Assembly: GCA_032718475.1 (NCBI GenBank)
Contig: JAUCBJ010007575.1
Location: 1 to 59,846 of the forward strand
Direction of reading: 5' to 3'
Length of the DNA: 59,846 nt
Source of the DNA: Nemertoderma westbladi
Taxonomy: Eukaryota > Xenacoelomorpha > Nemertodermatida > Nemertodermatidae
The translations under genes were made by a program, and so were the position numbers. Under the pieces are notes generated by a model that did no database searches, was not told the DNA's origin, and saw nothing but the letters and a program-made list of their open reading frames with translations. Of the stretch, positions 38,755 through 48,929 are shown piece after piece (the stretch's first letter is position 1; every line of letters starts with the position of its first letter).

Positions 38755-39680
38755 TTGGTTTTTATTTCTCCATGAGTGGGGTTTGAATCCGTGACCATCG
38801 CCGTGTTACCTACTTTTTATAATTGCATTAGTAGGACTCGAACCCTGGTTTAACTTATTTTGTGTTGGTGTTATAATGGTCGCGAGTAGGGCTTGAACCC
38901 GTGACCCGCTGTTTTCCCTATTTTGTGTTTACTTTTTATAATTCCCATAAAACGGGATATGAATAGGGATCGAACCCGTGACCATATGTTTTTCCTATTT
39001 TATGTTTAGTTTAGTCTAGTTATTCTATGTTTACTTTTTATATTTTCATGACTAGGATTCGAACCCTGGTTTAACTTATTTTGTGTTGGATTTATAATGG
39101 TCGCGAGTAGGGAATGAACCTATGACCTCCTGTTTATTTTCCATAAAACGGGATACGAATAGGGATTGAACCTGTGACCATATGTTTATCCTATTTTGTG
39201 TTTAGTTTAGGTACTCTAGTTATTCTATGTTTACTTTTTATATTTTCATGATTAGGATTCTAACCCTGGTTTAACTTATTTTGTGTTGGATTTATAATGG
39301 TCGCGAGTAGGGATTGAACCCATGACCATCTGTTTATCCTATTTTGTGTTTACTTTTTATATTTTTCCATAAAACAGGATACGAGAAGGGGTCGAACATG
39401 TGACCACCTGTTTATCCTATTTTATGTTTAGTTTAGTTACTCTAGTTATTCTATGTTTACTTTTTATATTTTTTATAAAACGGACACGAGTAGGGATTGA
39501 ACCCGTGACCATATGTTTTCCTAATTTATGTTTAGTTTAGTCTAGTTATTCTATGTTTACTTTTATATTTTCATCTCTAGGATTCGAACCCTGGTTTAAC
39601 TTATTTTGTGTTGGTTTTTTAATGGTCGCGAGTAGGGATTGAACCTATGACCTCCTGTTTATTTTCCATTGGTTGTTTTA
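38755..39680 (-). repeat. Array of tRNA B-box-like motifs
   Basis: A dozen or so variants of AGGGATTGAACCCGTGACC and AGGATTCGAACCCTGG, spaced 50-110 bp and separated by TTATTTTGTGTT and TTTACTTTTTATA spacers. On the minus strand each gives a GGTTCGAATCC-like pol III B box. Flanking arms do not form complete cloverleafs and no A box is consistently placed, so these are not tRNA genes. They may derive from tRNA or be a minisatellite that amplified a tRNA 3' half. Confidence 0.7.
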
Positions 39681-39769
39681 TATTTAATATGTCACGCTCA
39701 TCTCTCTTTTTCTTTTCATCTTCACTAAAAATATCTTCGGATTTTTTAAATTTTTTGGTAACGGAGCCA

Positions 39770-39862
39770 TTAGTTTTCCTTTCTATGTGTTTCCATATGA
39801 CGAGATAAATTGTCTTGTCTCATTTCTTTATTACAAACCAAACAACTTTTATGTCTATGCAT
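39770..39862 (-). pseudogene. Zinc-finger fragment related to the PolB N-terminus
   Basis: A 30-codon ATG-to-stop frame encodes one C2H2 finger, CLVC then NKEMRQDNLSRH then H. It shares the KEMRxDxLSRH core with the first finger of the PolB protein at 34150. After the stop, a Lys/Glu-rich frame (KKFKKSEDIFSEDEKKKRDE) stays open in another phase to about 39600. This looks like the remains of a second finger gene on the opposite strand. It could be a broken paralogue or a short exon. Confidence 0.55.
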
Positions 39863-39891
39863 TATAAAGCAATGTCAATTGATAATATTGA

Positions 39892-40334
39892 ATTTTCACA
39901 TTATATTTATGTTAAATTATAAATTTATGCTACAATTATTATTTATATTATAAAAAACAGAAATATTCGAGTTATATTGCATTATATATTTTGCATTGAA
40001 GTGGAATACTTTAGATGTTGGGGGAATCTGGTTTGCGAGGGATATTTGAATGGTGAGTATAACTATCCTTGAGAGCTAGTGCAACGCTATCTCACTATGG
40101 ATGGGCTTTACCATTGTACTCGCATCTGCTCTCTCATTGGCTGCTCGATGCCTCCGATTAAGGGTCTAAGACCTTCAAGCTGACCTTTTGCTTAGTTTTC
40201 TAATTAGAAGGTCGTGAGTTTGCACCCTAGAAGAGCATTATTCTTTTTCCTAGCTCTCGGCTAACTCTAGTACACTCTAGCTTTGACTTTCCCGGCTATA
40301 GTGATAGTATGCAACCTTGGGAGTTAATGTGAGT
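39892..40334 (+). repeat. Direct repeat, copy 1 (~443 bp)
   Basis: Almost identical to 42184-42634. It starts GAATTTTCACATTATAT and ends GGAGTTAATGTGAG. Within it, TTAGAAGGTCGTGAGTTTG resembles a tRNA anticodon-to-T-arm stretch. The pair brackets a duplicated and interrupted part of the element. Confidence 0.9.
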
Positions 40335-40420
40335 ACATATTTCAGTGTATTTCATAGTAATAAAATCGTTTCCATGTGTCCTACCGGTGAATTCCCCGGA
40401 TCATTATCTATTTTACAAAC
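40335..40420 (+). pseudogene. Duplicated 3' fragment of the TBP-like gene
   Basis: Matches 38607-38692 (the last ~29 codons of the TBP-like frame) with one or two changes, then is cut by the Helitron-like insertion at 40421. It is part of a tandem duplication of roughly 38607-40334. Confidence 0.85.
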
Positions 40421-42048
40421 CGTTAGGAGCCCGCTTGACAGCGGGATACTTACTGTAAGAATCTTCAGGATACATTACATTGACTGACACTGACTGACTG
40501 ATAATTATCTAGGTTAAGGCACTTCCTGCCTGGCGATTTTGATGAAATTTTGCAAGTACATTGCTTTTGAGGTTCATAATCGCGTTACAAAATTTCAGAT
40601 CGATTCTATGTGTGGTATTCGATATATTTAGTTTTTTGACATTGTTTTGTCGCGAAATTAAAAGCAATGGTAAAATAACAGCTGGTGTTCATGATGAAAT
40701 ATGGCTTAATATGTTATACACAGTCATAGTAAAACGTATTGGTTGCCAAGTTTTACTAGTAGGCTATAAGGAAAGTCAATGTTTACTCACACATAAGCTG
40801 TTGGTTTCTAATGTATTACCCCATAAGCTGATTGCTCTCCCAGTGCTTCCTAAGGGTATATCTACAATAAGGTTACTCACTCTGCTATGTTAGGGGGTGG
40901 ATCAGGAGAATGAATTTTAGTTACACAAAGCAGTGTGTTGTGTCCTATTGCAGTCGATACTCACTGTGGATTGCAAAATGTTTTATAGTTGACCTACACT
41001 ATAATACAGTAGTTGCATGTATTTAAGGAGCCCGCTCTGGCCTACTGCCTAACTTAGCAGTAATACCTATATTACATATACACATATTAATAATATTCTT
41101 ATTTTTTTTATTACATACGATTTTTTAGCTGAAACGATTTTTTAGCTGAAGCATTAATAGTGTAAATTAATTTAATTATATTTTAATACCATTACTACAT
41201 TGGCATACTGTAAGATAAGTTTTAATATTTCTTACAAATAGTGGTGCGAGCATAAATCAAATCACGCAAATTTAAAAGAACCGGGTGTGTTGTCATAGCA
41301 AAGTTTCAGTTTTTATTATGTGGGACGAGCCACAAAGTACTGCTGAGAAAGACTGAAAGGTTCAAAGACTGTATGTCAACAATGTTATTATTATTATAGT
41401 CTGCGCCACAAACAGAATATGCCAAATAATTAAATTAGCAATATAAATTTCAGAAAAATAGCTATCGGACTTGGCTGAAGAAATCGAATTATAATCCACT
41501 TAGTTTGTTATATTGATGATATTATTACTCTCTGGGAATGTGTTGGAATGGGAGATTGTAAATTATTATTGAACAGCAAATATTACATATCCCATAAAAG
41601 TCGTCATAATTAATTGTGTAGAAACAATTGTTCACCTTCTCGTTTAGATTAATTAGTAAATAAATAAATTAGTTTAGATATTTTCTGTTAGCGAATTTAT
41701 TTCGAATAATAAAAAAGTGTGTAGGCCGATTGTATGGTTGTTTAATTTGCGTTATTATTTTTCGCCGCGACCTAGACTTCTATTAATTGTTAAATCTAAT
41801 GGTTTTCAAAAAGAAAGGTAACCGTACCTGTACTGGTAAATCTAACTTGTTATTTATCTGGTTGTGAATCATGGGCATTTTCTTATAAATATTCGGTTGT
41901 TAGTGGCAGCAAAGTTTCATTTTTTATTATGTGGGGCAAGCCACAAAGTCAGCTATGTATCATCACACCATTTAGACAATTGTTTAGTTTAGTATTGGCT
42001 AGGATTCTTCCCCCCGGGCTCCTTCCAGCCAGCTTGCTGGCTCTCTAG
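40421..42048 (+). mobile_element. Helitron-like non-autonomous element 1
   Basis: The 5' end is TTAGGAGCCCGC with a hairpin CCCGC-TTGACA-GCGGG, followed by TTACTGTAAGAA. The 3' end carries the inverted partner CGGGCTCCTT, a hairpin GCCAGC-TT-GCTGGC, and the terminus TCTCTAG before TTT. CTAG fits the Helitron CTRR end. The element interrupts the duplicated segment whose halves are 40335-40420 and 42049-42170. No Rep-helicase is present. A 110-codon frame at 40561-40893 shows no domain. Confidence 0.65.
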
Positions 42049-42183
42049 TTTACTATGGTATGCATGAAAGTTTACTATATTATTAATTTTGTGTTGGTTT
42101 TTATTTTTCCGTGAGTAGGGTTTGAATCCGTGACCATCTGTTTATCCTATTTTGTGTTTAGTTTAGTTACTCTATGTTAAAGT
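42049..42183 (+). repeat. Continuation of the internal duplication
   Basis: TTTACTATGGTATGCATGAA through GGTTTGAATCCGTGACCATC repeats 38709-38795, including the first B-box-like motif, then joins direct repeat copy 2. Most of the B-box array is missing from this copy. Confidence 0.8.
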
Positions 42184-42634
42184 GAATTTTCACATTATAT
42201 TTATGTTAAATTATAAATTTATGCTACAATTATTATTTATATTATAAAAACAGAAATATTCGAGTTATATTGCATTATATATTTTACATTGAAGAGGAAT
42301 ACTTTAGATGTGGGGGGGAACCTGGTTTGCGAGGGATATTTGAATGGTGAGTATAACTATCCTTGAGAGCTAGTGCAACGCTATCTCACTATGGATGGGC
42401 TTTACCATTGTACTCGCATCTGCTCTCTCATTGGCTGCTCGATGCCTCCGATTAAGGGTCTAAGGCCTTCAAGCTGACCATTTGCTTAGTTTTCTAATTA
42501 GAAGGTCGTGAGTTTGGACCCTAGAAGAGCATTATTCTTTTTCCTAGCTCTCGGCTAACTCTAGTACACTCTAGCTTTGACTCTCCCGCCGGCTATAGTT
42601 ATAGTATGCAACCTTGGGAGTTAATGTGAGTAAA
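42184..42634 (+). repeat. Direct repeat, copy 2 (~450 bp)
   Basis: Partner of 39892-40334. The end at GGAGTTAATGTGAG is shared, after which the sequences diverge. Confidence 0.9.
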
Positions 42635-45600
42635 GACCAAGAGATTAGACTTCAGGCTCCCTCTATTGGTTCATTCTTCTTAACTTTATAAAATAACTCA
42701 ACCCATATTTAAAGTTTTAAAAATTATGACTTAGTCGACTAATTTTCCAAAGTATATTATAAAAACATATAATTTCTTGAATTAATAGACCTAATAGTAA
42801 TAAATAATGTGGGGGGTAAATACATTTATAATTCTAATATAATTATTAAGGATAAATAGTCCTAATACTAATATAATTATGTAATAGTAAGCAAAATTTT
42901 TATGCGCAACCATCAGAGATTATTTGGATATAAAAGATCACATAGCAGGAGGCTAACTTGCTGGGATCGACAAAGGCTTTGTGTGCGGTGTGCCGCTGTC
43001 TTATATCGGGTGGATGAGAGAGCCCCCTCGGGCGTAACATTGTGAACATGGGCTATATTGCTAGAGAGAGAACTACATATAAGACCATGGCCGGCCCTCA
43101 TGCAAATTTAGCGGCGCCAAGGCTAATGGGGCACCTCGAAGACAGTATGGCTATAGTAGAGTAGAATCGACATACGAGTCCATAGCTAAAATACATCTGC
43201 CATGGAGCCTTCGCGTAGCACTATGCTCACCAAATATATTTATAATTCTCTATCCGCGAAATTTTCAGGAATTTTAAATTTTTGCCGTCGCTTCGCGGAA
43301 AAAATAAAAAGTAAACACAAAATAGGATATACAGATTGTCATAGATTTGATTCCCTACCCCCCGACCAGGGTCATTATGACCCTCCCCGGTGTTTGTACA
43401 ACATTTTATAGCCCGGTAGTATTGGGGTTATTATGTGACTCATGAAAATAAATCTTAAATACAATACAACTGTTCCATCTTGGTGAAGTGGATGCAATGT
43501 ATTTACAAATCGAGTGTGGATCAGGATAGTTTTCGTTAAGGTTTCACCTTGGTGAAGTGGAAGCATTGTATTCACATTTCGAGTACCATTTTTATTGAAA
43601 CTATGGGGCATTTTATATTAGCCGATTTTTCAAAATTTGTAAAGTTTTGAGGGTTTTTATTGAAAATATAGGGATTTAGGGATTAACATTCAAATTGACT
43701 ACGAAGAAGCCATAGGGATCATTAATGGTATGTTGAGACTCAGAAATTTTCAGGAATTTTAAATTTTGGTCGTCGCTTCGCGGAAAATATAAAAAGTAAA
43801 CACAAAATAGGATATACAGATTGTCATAGATTCGATTCCCTATCTCGACCAGGGTCATTATGACCCTCCCCCGATATTTATACAACATTTTATAGCCCGG
43901 TAGTATTATGATTAAAGCTACTAAACTAAAACATAACAAAGTGCAATTATCCTATCTGTTCCAACTCAGTGTCACTAGTTTAGATAATATACTATAATAA
44001 TAGTGATAGCAGATGCTTTTAATTTCGCGATGAAATAATGTTAGCAAACGAAATATAGCGAATACATCATAAATAGAGTTTTAAATTAGTATGGTTTTAT
44101 CTGTAATTTTTTATTTTGAACGCAATAGTAAAAAGATTATTATGTGACTCATGAAAATAAATCTTAAATAAAATACAAATGTTCCACCTTGGTGAAGTGG
44201 ATGCAATGTATTTACATCTCAAGTGTGGATCAGGTTTGTAGCCAGGATTTTTAGGTTGGGTAGACCTGGGAATATCAGAGTAGGCAGGCGGAAATGTTAA
44301 TTTGGATAAATTTTACAATAGACTTAACTGATTAAATGTTTACAGCGGATAGAAAGCAAACCTACAGTAGGATGTACATGGAGTCCACCATTAGTTCATC
44401 ATTTGTATACAAAGCATAATTTAAACAATGGACGAAATCGCGTAGATCCGCGTCTACTAGTCTACTGACGCATTAACTGTCTCCTTGAATGGCTTACTAT
44501 CAATCATACTACTAAAAATTCATTGGAGAGTGGGATTGAACTCGTTGTATAGTAAAAAAGTAAAACGAGTGAAATACTATATGTATAATTACAGGATGGC
44601 TGGGTGCAACCTTCGTTCACCTACAACCTCCCCCCAGGTGCAATCTTTGTTCGCGAAAATTTTCAGGAATTTTAAATTTTGCAGTCGCATGGAGTGATAA
44701 CCCTTAGGTGAAAGCTAAATTTGCTCTACTTTAATCAAATGGGGCATTAAAGCTATGAGTATATTTTCCTTTACATCCTCCCCCCGATCTTACACAAATC
44801 TGGGTAAAAGGCAGTTGAAGGGCTATCATTCCCAACATATGCGGTCCTCCCTTTAATGTTTCATTGTTCTATTCATAGTCGCCTTTGAGAATTTCTCGGG
44901 AAAATAAGGATGAGGGGCTATCACTTTCAACCCATGCGGCCCTCCCTTTCACGATTTCATTGAACTATCCATAGTATGAACAATCAAACCAAAGCCTTTG
45001 AATATAGGACTGAATATCCTCGCGTCTTATCAGCAGCGCCATGGCTAACGGCTTAATATTAACAGTGAAGCATCTAAAAGACAGAGTATCTATGATAGGG
45101 CAGAACAGCATACTTACAGCTTAGAGGTGGGCGCGCTGAAAACTTTGCTCGCCATCAATACACACAAAGCATCGCCTGATGGAATGAGTAATAGCGTGGA
45201 TATTTTCATTTTGGTGAATAAAATTTATAGCATTAATCACGAAAATCGCTAAATAATATATTTTAACTAAAATCAACTCTGATAAACAACTTGCATATCG
45301 AGTTTGTAAAGGGATTGGCTGTTTATTTAGGGGTTAACATTCAAAATGATTATGAACGAGCAATAGGGTCATTAATGGTATGCTGAGACTCACTTATTTC
45401 ATGGCTCGCTCTCATAGTATAGATTAACTAATAGAGAAAAATGAAAAATAATCGGTTAAATATCTTATATTTTTTAAACAATATGGGGAAACAAGAATAA
45501 ATAATTTACCGACAACATCAATATTAAATAATATAACAACAACGGATAAATAATTTACCAACAACATTAATAATAAATAATATAAGAACATCAACAATAA

Positions 45601-45647
45601 CAAAAGATATAATCAGAACAGTTTTTAATAAATAGAGACTGTTTACA
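42635..45647. repeat. Dispersed repeat debris within the polymerase element
   Basis: No gene found. Repeated blocks occur three times: ATTTTCAGGAATTTTAAATT near 43261, 43747 and 44661; AGTAAACACAAAATAGGATA near 43312 and 43793; and TTATTATGTGACTCATG with CTTGGTGAAGTGG near 43430, 43545 and 44138. One segment starts GGAGCCTTCGCGTAGCAC (43205), matching a motif seen elsewhere in the window. These look like decayed non-autonomous elements in the position where other Polinton genes would be expected. Confidence 0.65.
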
Positions 45648-47360
45648 TTAATAGGGTTGCTGGCCTCCGAGAGTAACGTTTGGTTTAACCCTTTTAGGGC
45701 CCGATACTATTAATGGTTGCGATAATTTTCTCTTTAATAGATTGTTGAGATAGCCTTTTCTTGGGGGGTGAAATAGATTAAGGTGTGTTTGCTGCGGGAG
45801 AAAGATGCCTTCTCTGAGAGAACGTTTTAGTAATTCGAAAAGGCGCGCGATGGTAAAGTCGTTGGATAGGGTGATAGTGTTGGTATTTTTCGTATTGGTG
45901 AATATAATTTCTGTTGGTTTGTTCTCGATATGAATGTAAGGACTGAGATAGTAGTGAGAGTTGGGTGGGTTGGTTATATTTATCGTGAGAAAATCGCTGC
46001 CCCTAATATTGAGACCGTTGGTGAACTGAAAAGTGGTATTCTCTTCGTCTTTCATTAAAATGGGCCAGATACCGACATATTTTTCGGATTTGAACTTATA
46101 GATAAAGGCTGCGATACTGCTATTTATGAGATAGCGCTGGTGATTGGGGATCGTAATCTGCTTTGGTTTGAAAGTAAATTGTATAGCCATTTCCTTGAAG
46201 CTGATTAGAGCCTCGCGCGCTTGAATCGTGTTAGCTATAGTAAAGGATTCGTTAAATTTTCTCTCGGTTATCTGTAAATCAATTTCTGAATCACTGATAC
46301 AACTTTGTATCGATATTCGCTCGGAAATGTTGTCTTTGTAGACGTTAAGTTCATCGCAGCAGACACATTCACTATCCTCGATGGTTGAATCGAACCATTT
46401 CAATTCGCCGACCTCGGTTGGTGTAAGAAGAATCATGCCCCTAGAAGAAACAATAGCCTTTCCATCGTCAACCTCGTAGCCATTGGTGATCGCTAAATTG
46501 CGCTCATTCCGAATATTTGTAACAAACCCAAAAGTGCAATAGTCAAAAGCAACCCAATTGCCCGGTTTTAGGACAAGGTGAGTAGTAGGATTAATAAAAG
46601 GGCGACAGATGTTTACATATTGTTGAAATAAATTGGCGCAGGCGACGGAAAATGTGATCCATGAACTGTTTACAGTGTCTTCCAGCTTTATTAACTCGAG
46701 TGGTTTCATTGGGTTAATACTTCCATAGGTGCCAACTCTATAATTGAATCCAAAGTAATAGGAGACTTTATTGGCGAAAAAGCAAGTGAGCTCATTCAAT
46801 TTCTCGCCGAAAGCGAGAACATCCTTGTCGAAAAGTTTAAAGAAACGAGTCTCCTCTTCCTCGGTCGGAGTCGACGAGTTCCAGATGAGAAGAAGAATCG
46901 AGTTTGCGATACTATGAAAATCAAATAAGCGATCATCGGAGAAGAAGGAGGTTACAAGAGTGGTTAAACCCAGTAGACGATTTGCCACATCTTGGTTGAT
47001 GTTTTCTCGAATAAAATCGACTATACTAGTTGGAATCGTAAACGTCTCGGGCGAAGTAGTTAGATTGAACGTTATTTTGTTGTCCCTTTTTAAAAGTTTG
47101 AAACCGTGGTTGGAGGAATGAAGTTTATTATCGTCGAGGGTTTGATATTGTCCATCGTGAAGTTCGTAGCAGGCACGGAAAATAAAGTGCGCGTAGTTTG
47201 CCGGAATCGGGATGGGTTGGTTTAAGGTTGTATTTATCGTTAACGGGAAGAGTTTGTTCGCCGAATCGAAATATAGACCAAACGAGTTGTCTTGTAGCAT
47301 AAACTGATTTTCGTTGCAAACCAGATCGTTGCTTGAATAGCTGATTTCTGAATGTGCCAT
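45648..47360 (-). CDS. Unidentified 570-aa protein of the polymerase element
   Basis: Intact ATG-to-stop frame reading inward from the right TIR, opposite to PolB. There is no signal peptide or membrane span. The protein is Asn/Thr/Phe-rich with many beta-type alternations (FTIPTSIVDF, ITIPNHQRYL, TEIIFTNTKNTNTITLS) and a CVCCDE cluster near residue 330. The C-terminus is basic and disordered, with KRKLSQP and GPKRVKP that could serve as nuclear localisation signals. Size and beta-rich look would suit a capsid-type or DNA-binding protein, but no motif establishes this and I do not assign a function. A promoter-like region lies at 47479-47580. Confidence 0.8.
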   Translation of the reverse strand: MAHSEISYSSNDLVCNENQFMLQDNSFGLYFDSANKLFPLTINTTLNQPIPIPANYAHFIFRACYELHDGQYQTLDDNKLHSSNHGFKLLKRDNKITFNLTTSPETFTIPTSIVDFIRENINQDVANRLLGLTTLVTSFFSDDRLFDFHSIANSILLLIWNSSTPTEEEETRFFKLFDKDVLAFGEKLNELTCFFANKVSYYFGFNYRVGTYGSINPMKPLELIKLEDTVNSSWITFSVACANLFQQYVNICRPFINPTTHLVLKPGNWVAFDYCTFGFVTNIRNERNLAITNGYEVDDGKAIVSSRGMILLTPTEVGELKWFDSTIEDSECVCCDELNVYKDNISERISIQSCISDSEIDLQITERKFNESFTIANTIQAREALISFKEMAIQFTFKPKQITIPNHQRYLINSSIAAFIYKFKSEKYVGIWPILMKDEENTTFQFTNGLNIRGSDFLTINITNPPNSHYYLSPYIHIENKPTEIIFTNTKNTNTITLSNDFTIARLFELLKRSLREGIFLPQQTHLNLFHPPRKGYLNNLLKRKLSQPLIVSGPKRVKPNVTLGGQQPY

Positions 47361-47478
47361 CGTGATTGTGTACCGGTAACTCGTTTAGGAAATAAAAATA
47401 AATAAATACTTTTACGAAAATAATTAAAACTTTTCAGGAAAACAAAGAGACAATGATTGGGAATGTGGTGAACGGGGG

Positions 47479-47580
47479 CTATTATAGAGGGGGCTAGAAT
47501 GGGTTAGCCAATCAGGGAACAGGAGGGAGAAAAGATTGTATAATTAAACCAATCAGAGAGCAGCTTTGATGACGTCACAT
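47479..47580 (-). promoter_or_regulatory. Putative promoter of the right gene
   Basis: Read on the minus strand: a CRE-like TGACGTCA (47570-47577), two CCAAT boxes (complement of CCAATCAG at 47549 and 47508), then TATAATAG (about 47481-47488). All lie ~120-215 bp upstream of the ATG at 47360. Order and spacing are promoter-like and mirror the CCAAT/TATA arrangement at the left end. Confidence 0.5.
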
Positions 47581-47711
47581 CAGGCGAGATAATGATTGCC
47601 CAATGTTATTCAATGGTAGACAGAGTGGCGCCATTGAATAACGAAGACAAAGGGGCCGCGAGAGGAAAGATTATAAAGTTAACGATAAGGGATCTATAAA
47701 CCATAGAGCTA

Positions 47712-48299
47712 AATATAGGCATTATGTCATAGTGATCTCGTTGGTAATATAAAAACTAATTAATCTAAAAATAGAAATCAATGTATTAAGTAAAAGTAAT
47801 ACAATTAATTAATTTAAAATAAAGTACAAATGAATAAATAAAGTAAAATAGAATACAAATAATTAATTAAAATAAAGTACAAATGAATAAATAAAGTAAA
47901 ATAGAATACAAATAATTAATTAAAATTAGGTACAAATAAATAAGTATTAATAAATAAAAGAGCTGCGGTGTCACTTATGACACCCTCTTGCTCCTCTCTG
48001 CGACAGTTAGACAACACTGATGACCCATTATGTGTCAGGGCGCTAATCAGTCTGATTAATTAGGATAATCAATTAAACCCTAATTAGGAGTCATATGACA
48101 CCTGTTAGGGTTTAATTGTACTAATTAATTGATGACACCTGTCAATTAGGGTCTAATTAGACTAATTGGGAGGTGTCACCCAGACAGTCTGGCGCCAATG
48201 ACACCCAATGACACCCATAGGGTGATAATCGGGTGTCATATGACACCCAATGGGTGTCAGTGTGGTCTAACTGTCGCAGAGAGGACCAAGACCCTACTA
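47712..48299 (-). repeat. Right terminal inverted repeat
   Basis: Inverted copy of 31400-32055, one 58-bp internal repeat shorter. It carries the same nested palindromes, including GGGTGTCATATGACACCC (about 48231-48248). Confidence 0.93.
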
Positions 48300-48307
48300 A
48301 TTACAAA

Positions 48308-48671
48308 ACCTCTGGATGGCACATTCACAATAATGCTACGCCGGGGTCATTGTGTCAAGATGAATGAACACATCTCCATAACCAGACTCTGAACAACATC
48401 GGAAGTGTTTTATTAGTCTCCGCAAGCTTTTACTTGAACTGAGCTGCCACCGCCTTGTAGGACATTGCATTCACCGTGTGGACCAGCCTGTGCATAATCT
48501 TGTGCTTTGGCGGCCTCATGGAACGACTATGTATGGTGGTAAGCCCATGACTTTCTTGAGACGCATTTTAAGAACACTGGACTTGAAGATGCGGATGATC
48601 TACCAAATGTCATGGGTGATAGGGAGTTGAGGTGGAGCAATTTTATTGACAATCCGACACATCTTTCTTAA
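48308..48671 (+). mobile_element. RTE-type LINE 3' end fragment, second copy
   Basis: Near-identical to 18340-18706: DGTFTIMLRRGHCVK at the start and the same tail ending at a stop near 48671. It is the right half of composite unit 3, cut from its left half by the polymerase element. Confidence 0.75.
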
Positions 48672-48929
48672 TATATTTGATATAATTAATGCAGCCGCAA
48701 TGCAACATGCCGATAGTACAGTAGTAGTAGTAGTTATAGATGTTTGTTGATACCAATAGAAAGGTAGAAGAAATATTGGGTATAAAATTTCATCAATTAT
48801 TATCTGCTTGTAGCAATTAATCTATATGTGTACCGACATTTGCTGGGGCTCATATCCATATACAATATATTAGACCAGACAGCTAAAATTTTCCATATGT
48901 AGATTTTCATCACTGATGTCATTTCCCAT

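Larger units (their letters stand above)
31399..48302 (+). mobile_element. Polinton/Maverick-like protein-primed DNA polymerase element
   Basis: A 16.9-kb element with ~0.6-kb terminal inverted repeats starting TAGTAGGGTCTTGGTCC and the 6-bp target duplication ACAAAA. The unoccupied paralogous site (GTATACAAAACTTCTGG) is present at about 18336. Genes read inward from both ends: PolB and a TBP-like frame from the left, an unidentified 570-aa protein from the right. 6-bp duplications and family B protein-primed polymerases are known Polinton/Maverick features. Integrase, FtsK-type ATPase, adenain-type protease and double-jelly-roll capsid were not recognised. It could be a decayed Polinton, an adintovirus-type provirus, or a distinct minimal lineage. 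Intact main frames and similar TIRs suggest recent arrival. Confidence 0.85.

Noticed and set aside
38755-39680. A cluster of tRNA genes
   Set aside because: Only a B-box/T-arm-like core recurs. Acceptor, D and anticodon arms cannot be built around it.
40100-40260. A tRNA gene in the direct repeats (AGAAGGTCGTGAGTTTG)
   Set aside because: The 3' half is tRNA-like but no matching acceptor stem or consistent A box is present. At best it is a tRNA-derived SINE piece.
40561-40893. 110-codon protein in Helitron-like element 1
   Set aside because: No domain, and it does not begin with ATG. Composition matches translated AT-rich non-coding DNA, and it lies in a non-autonomous element.
31399-48302. 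Calling the polymerase element an intact virus genome
   Set aside because: No capsid, ATPase, protease or integrase could be recognised and the centre is repeat-filled. Only a polymerase-bearing mobile element is supported.
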